Part shown: positions 18,834-23,325 of the stretch, piece by piece | How positions within the stretch are numbered: the stretch's first letter is position 1 | How the letters are laid out: each line of letters starts with the position of its first letter | Assembly (NCBI GenBank): GCA_910592205.1 | Contig: CAJVPJ010000502.1 | Location: forward strand, 1 to 23,325 | From: Paraglomus occultum | Lineage: Eukaryota; Glomeromycota; Glomeromycetes; Paraglomerales; Paraglomeraceae | DNA length: 23,325 bases | Direction: 5' to 3' | Made by a program: the position numbers and the translations under genes | The notes under the pieces: model-generated | Database searches by the model: none | What the model was told of the DNA's origin: nothing | The model's input: only the letters and a program-made list of their open reading frames with translations

Positions 18834-20312
18834 TTTAATGAATTGGAAGGAGTTGATACTGCTCGAAGTAAATCATCAAAGCATAAAATCATAAAGGATA
18901 GTTCAAGGAATTGTGAAGGCAACAAGAAGAAAGGGTAGGGCCAATTTTATTGTAAGAAATAGTCTTGTAAATCCTTCGCTTAAGTAGGAAATATCAAAAT
19001 TACCAAAGGAGAGAGAACTACCAAAGATGCTTAAAGATGATCGCTGACCCGAACAATTCTTTAATGGAAGTTACAATTTTTGTTTATCTGATAAAACTTT
19101 TGTCATAAAATAGTTATCCATGATTTTGTTGCGTTTCTGCTGGGTATGCTTGTAGAATTACGAGGTCAGATACCCCATACGCGCCAAATCCAATTTGAAA
19201 AACCTTGGAAGGCAAAAGTCAGTGCTGATACTTTGTTCATTGCATTATTCAAGGGTTTGACTGTTTTCAGATATCTTGGATGACAAATTTAAAAAGAATA
19301 AAAAAGTTGAAAAAGTATATGCCACGACTATTGTGTAGACTTTTTGCGAACCGGCAAAAGATGCTTGCATGTGTGGTAAAATTTTTGTGTTGCGACAATC
19401 CACAAATTTAAATTACTACCTTTTGGTAACTTAAAGTCATATGACAATAAATAAATGTTATCGCTGACGTATTATTAGTTGTCGCTACTTGGTTAACAGT
19501 TACTGTAATAATCCCGCTTTAAATTCGAACATGCTACTAAAGAATGCTTGACCGCCTATTGTTACTAAAAATGGAAAGGCAATGCAACGTTTCATAAATT
19601 TGCCGATCGAATATCAAACCGGCCACACACTTCAATTAGGAAAATATATTCAACAATGTTGATCTAATGCGATAACAGTTTTGATTGTGTTCTTTGCGTA
19701 AACTCAGCAGTAAGAACGTGAATTTAGTCGTCTCGCTTTTCTCAGGACGATAGCACTGAATGGATGATAATTATATTTCAATAGTCACGCAATCATATGT
19801 AAGAGTAAAATATAGTAAACCGGCTCTGTATGGTCATTGATTAAATGTTTGCTTCGTAAGAAAAAAGAAGGAATCAACAATTACTTCTGAGAAGAAACGG
19901 AGCAACCCAGAAATGTTATAACTGCATCTAACCTTATTAGGACCACATGTTGTACGAAATCACACGCTTTAATTTCTGTAGAGGTTTAGTGTATTATGTA
20001 TGGGAAATGTTAACGCACAAACGACCGAACGTAATAATAGTAAACAGTTCATGTCCAAAAGCGTGTCCGTGGGAAATGTCGCATCAGCAAATCTCAGGCC
20101 ATTGCTAATCCGATCGATTAGTATAGTAATATTGGCCCGAGCGATCATGTTTAACACATGGTGATCCTTTAATGAACTTGAAACGGCACATGAATTGTTT
20201 GGATCAATAATAGCAGGTTCACACAATCATTAATAATGCTCTACAAATGTTGTCAAAGCGTCGCTTCGTTAATTATTCTTTTCACTCTATTTTCTGCGTA
20301 TAACACATAACA

Positions 20313-21566
20313 ATGACGAAAAACGATAGACAGATATGTATGCTTGCTATAATGATAACCCTTTGTATCGTGATGTCTATGGCACAGACAACTGGAGGAA
20401 ACACCACAACCTCAGTTCAGCCCGAACAATCTGCAAATGAACAACCAACACAAGCGGTAGCAGGCGAAGACTCTTTGGGTGGAGAAGGATACAGTGAGTC
20501 TTGAGCATCGGAAACTGATCAATGTCGTGACTTGATGAGCTTGGGCTTATCTTTCTTTTTTACCTTTGATAGCAAGGGGAGCCGATTATCCAATGGACAT
20601 CACAAGCTATTTAATGGGAATTCTCTTTTTATCTACTGGGCTAATTAGTTTATTAGGAGGATACAAATACAAATGGATGACGCTATTTTTAGCTGGCTTT
20701 TACACAGCAGGTCAGGAACAATTCTCTCAGTGCAATTGTATTACCATTCTGTTATACAAGTACTTAATAGCTTTGTCTCTTTCCATCTTGTTGTTTATAA
20801 CACTCATACAATCGCATTTTACAATTCTCTCCTACTTCTACATTTTATAAAAAAAAAAGGTCTGGTATTAGTCCTCTTTATAATTAAATTTCAAAATGTC
20901 ACCGATCCAACGACTTCCGTTCGTCTTGTTTATTTACTCGTATGCGTGGTTAGTGGCCTGGTGACTGGCGGCTTCTTTGTGTGCATGTTTCCAACTGGAA
21001 GACTTCTCGTCGGTTTTATCGGCGGACTGTCCCTTTCCATGATTATACTTGCGACTGACACTGATCTTTTGATTCACACCAAACTTTGGAGATATATACT
21101 CATTGGCAGTCTCGCTTCATTATTTGTCTTACCGTCCGCATTTAAAAAAACATACCCATTTATGTCCATAATTTCTACTATATGTTCGGGATGTTACCTA
21201 ATTATGCTTGGTGTTGATATATTCGTACGGGGTGGGCTGTTGGCTGGTTTCAAGTATGCTTGGGGATTTACTGAGCCAGATGACTATAGATATGTCGTAG
21301 AGCGGAATACATTTTTAATACTGATTATTGTTGGAGTCGCAGGCGGAGCAGTCGGGTTAGCTTTTCAAATGGTTTGGTATTGGATCGCACAAAACGATTG
21401 GAAGGGTATTAACTTTAGCTTCATCAAGAGATATGTAAAATTAAGAGGAAAAGGAGCAGAGAAAAGCAGCGTACCAGATCAGGTACCAATGGTTAACTTT
21501 GGTTTGAAATTAGAAGGGAGAGCGGCAAGCAGATGGGGTGAAGGAACTAGATGGGACAGTGTATAA
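20313..21566 (+). CDS. Seven-helix TMEM198-like (DUF4203, TM7S3/TM198 domain) membrane protein, three exons
   Basis: Exons 20313-20493, 20573-20710 and 20872-21566; introns of 79 and 161 bp, GT-AG, both phase 1; 337 residues. Residues 1-25 form a signal peptide ending ...VMSMAQ, followed by a Thr/Gln/Glu-rich linker (about 26-60). Seven hydrophobic segments follow: SYLMGILFLSTGLISLLGG, WMTLFLAGFYTAVLFIIKF (spanning intron 2), LVYLLVCVVSGLVTGGFF, LLVGFIGGLSLSMIIL, YILIGSLASLFVLP, SIISTICSGCYLIML and FLILIIVGVAGGAVGLAF, then a basic tail (KLRGKGAEK). Small-residue-rich helices and the GG...W...F-AGF pattern fit the TM7S3/TM198 (DUF4203) family. Animal TMEM198 is reported to act in Wnt receptor signalling; the fungal role is not known to me. 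Splicing at 20710/20872 joins FYTA to VLFII and keeps the second helix, which supports that junction. The signal peptide implies entry into the secretory pathway. Confidence 0.88.
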
Positions 21567-23251
21567 TGCATATATTTAATACTTATAAACCATAGACAAT
21601 AATTTATTAATAATGCGAAACAATAATACGCTTCAAAATCAAGTTGGCTGTAAAACTACTGACGCATCCATAAATTTCTTTAACGCGAATGTTCTCTTTT
21701 GTAACGAACAAACAGAGTTAGCATTTGGCTACGTGAGCTCAAAAATATGGCTGGCGGGGCTGATGACATTTTAGTAATGTAAGACTCTAATATATCGCTT
21801 GGTAACATATCATTTTCCCACTGACCAATTTTTTTTTGAGTGTTTTTGAAATATTCTCGAGTTTTTAACACCATACTAGAATGGGGTTTTTCAAAAATCA
21901 ATTTCAAATTCAAAACAGCTTTTACATATTGGCAGCTTCTCATCATATTGTTTGTCTTTTCTCTGTATCACATTTAAATTCACATTAGTTTCTCAGCTGA
22001 ACATTTGAATCACATGGTGATAAAATCTTCCTCCGCAGTCAAATAATTACATGTCAGGCTGCGAAAATATTCAGTGCCTACAATTAACTTAGAATTTTAT
22101 TCGTTCTTCAGTTATTTTTTGTGACGGATTTTGGGTGTCTGAAAAAGACATATAAGTAGCTCATATTCCGTCATCGAAATAACAATAATTGACGCGTTGA
22201 AACAGAGGATAAGATTTTTTTATCCACGGAATGTTAAATAAACAAATTTTGGGATCTTTCTTTCATTGTTGAGTATTAACTAAACGGATATATCGATAAA
22301 AACAACTCACAAAAAGCTGTAAAGTTTGGCTCGCTCAAACTATAACTATCTATTTATAAACGGCTCATTTAATATTAAGCCGTAAAATATCCGTTGATTA
22401 ATCATGTAAGTAGCGGAACGAGAGTCTATACTTAATAATATAAAAGATTATTGTTCAATTATTTAGAGTAGGAAAGTGACGTTACCCTGAATATTTATTA
22501 TTATATTACAGGTACCCGTATTGGATACAAGTTCGGGTGGGATATCGTATTAGTATAGGAGTGAAGAAGCGCACACGTTAAATACTTAAATTAGATCATT
22601 TGTAATTTTAGATTCAGTCGCAAAAGCAACCACCGAAATAAGGGCGTGAGCTGAAATGAAATCCTGTCGGCAAACATGCCTACGCGAAAGCTTAACGCTC
22701 TCCCACAACACTGCTAACCGCAACACAATTGTGTCTCCATTTGGCTGTGACCACATATTCTGATCCAAAATCATCTATAATACAAAAGTTTGAAAACACT
22801 GGGGTAAATGTGTGAATTATCAGTCACACAATTTTCATCAACAGTTCAAGTTCTCAGAACTTACCTTGACTAGTCATTCTTTCTTTTCTTTGTTGGTGGT
22901 CACGGAAAACAATTAGCCAAGAAACAAGACAACAATTTTCGAAATCGTATCTTTCACACTAAAAGCTGTGAAAGCAATTTGGGGAAACAGTAATTGGCAA
23001 GTTAAATGATATGAAATCTATGACCAAGTCTGCCCATATATAATGGAACGTATTTACCTGATATTAATACTTATTGTACTGTGCATTTAATTGCAACCAT
23101 CAATAGTTTATTGACCATGTTTTGCACTTTCGGAGATATCATTGACCAATTCATTTCATGTTCCCAATTTTTGTTCCAACTTCCATTTTAGGCAGGAACA
23201 AGAAATAAATGAAGTCAATTTTGTATTACCGATCACAACTCCAAAATGATA
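21567..23251. other. Intergenic region right of the TMEM198-like gene
   Basis: AT-rich, with no confident gene. It contains a possible minus-strand exon (21680-21961), small inverted repeats near 22325-22385 and a 12-bp palindrome ACACAATTGTGT near 22723. A 62-codon minus-strand frame at 22586-22774 looks incidental. Confidence 0.65.
21680..21961 (-). other. Possible unrecognised exon or gene fragment
   Basis: The minus strand is open for about 94 codons. It is preceded by an acceptor-like ATACAG and a stop in frame, and has tandem ATGs at 21946 and 21943. The product is amphipathic and lysine-rich (KTREYFKNTQKKIGQWEND) with LPSDILESYITKM. The last block faintly recalls the helix G-H region of cytochrome P450s, but no heme-binding or other signature is present, so no family is assigned. 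It ends 114 bp from the TMEM198-like gene's stop, in convergent orientation. Confidence 0.2.
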
Positions 23252-23325
23252 CAGTCATACCTCGTTTATATCCCCACTTTGGGACGGAACTTTTTTGGGG
23301 ATATATTCGAGGTGGGATACAACTG
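23252..23325 (+). mobile_element. Left end of a TA-flanked terminal-repeat transposon, cut by the window edge
   Basis: After TA at 23250-23251, sequence beginning CAGTCATACCTCG is followed by an internal inverted pair: ACCTCGTTTATATCCCC (23258-23274) against GGGGATATATTCGAGGT (23297-23313), with two mismatches. A CAGT-x-start after TA with subterminal inverted repeats is typical of Tc1/mariner-pogo type ends in fungi. The rest of the element lies outside the window, so the class is inferred. Confidence 0.55.

Larger units (their letters stand above)
17123..20312. other. Intergenic region between ALG13 and the TMEM198-like gene
   Basis: About 3.2 kb between divergently oriented genes, so it should hold both promoters. 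It contains one unexplained open frame on the minus strand (17930-18295), an 18-bp perfect palindrome at 18816-18833 and small AT-rich inverted repeats near 17705-17750 (for example CTATAT...ATATAG). An 85-codon minus-strand frame at 19969-20226 begins with TTG and shows no domain. No RNA gene was recognised. Confidence 0.65.

Noticed and set aside
19969-20226. 85-codon minus-strand frame upstream of the TMEM198-like gene
   Set aside because: It begins with TTG, has no recognisable domain and lies in the expected promoter region.
22506-22545. TACAGGTACCCG followed by a GGATAC/GGGTGGGATATC stretch, resembling a transposon end
   Set aside because: No matching inverted end or transposase was found in the window, so a solo end cannot be supported.
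22586-22774. 62-codon minus-strand frame
   Set aside because: Short, with no motif, no partner exon and no coding-like context.
1-23325. tRNA, rRNA or CRISPR features
   Set aside because: No TTCGANTC-type T-arm with a paired acceptor stem, no rRNA-like conserved blocks and no regularly spaced identical repeats were seen by eye.

Overview
The window looks like nuclear DNA of an early-diverging fungus, most likely an arbuscular mycorrhizal fungus (Glomeromycotina, Rhizophagus-like). Reasons: strong AT bias between genes, low gene density, short GT-AG introns (66-161 bp), fungal Golgi and ER glycosylation genes, a WD40/ankyrin/ion-channel fusion of a type I know from that group, and decayed Tc1-like transposons. 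The lineage is an inference from protein families. No tRNA, rRNA or CRISPR was seen.

Layout. 1-1673: AT-rich DNA with weak ORFs and short repeats, ending in a CCAAT-type promoter. 1674-2702 (+): single-exon Anp1/Mnn9/Van1-family mannosyltransferase. 2703-11367: an 8.7 kb gene-poor block holding a 149-bp inverted-repeat element, a complete but dead Tc1-like transposon (4481-5709), a transposase relic without ends (7087-7488) and an internally deleted Tc1-like copy (8449-9007). At its right edge, a 137-codon minus-strand ORF starts 16 bp from the next gene. 11368-15937 (+): eight-exon gene for a ~1310-residue protein with a WD40 propeller, ankyrin-like repeats and a six-helix TRP-like channel. 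16474-17122 (-): three-exon ALG13, convergent with the channel gene. 17123-20312: non-coding DNA with one unexplained open frame. 20313-21566 (+): three-exon seven-helix TMEM198-like (DUF4203) protein with a signal peptide. 21567-23325: AT-rich DNA with one weak minus-strand exon candidate and, at the right edge, the start of another TA-flanked terminal-repeat element.

Function. Two genes act in protein N-glycosylation at different steps: ALG13 (second GlcNAc of the lipid-linked oligosaccharide, ER) and the Mnn9-type enzyme (outer-chain mannan, Golgi). The other two are membrane proteins. Nothing indicates that the four genes form a functional cluster. Exon boundaries were derived by hand from splice consensus, reading phase and family similarity. 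The least certain is the exon 3/exon 4 junction of the channel gene.
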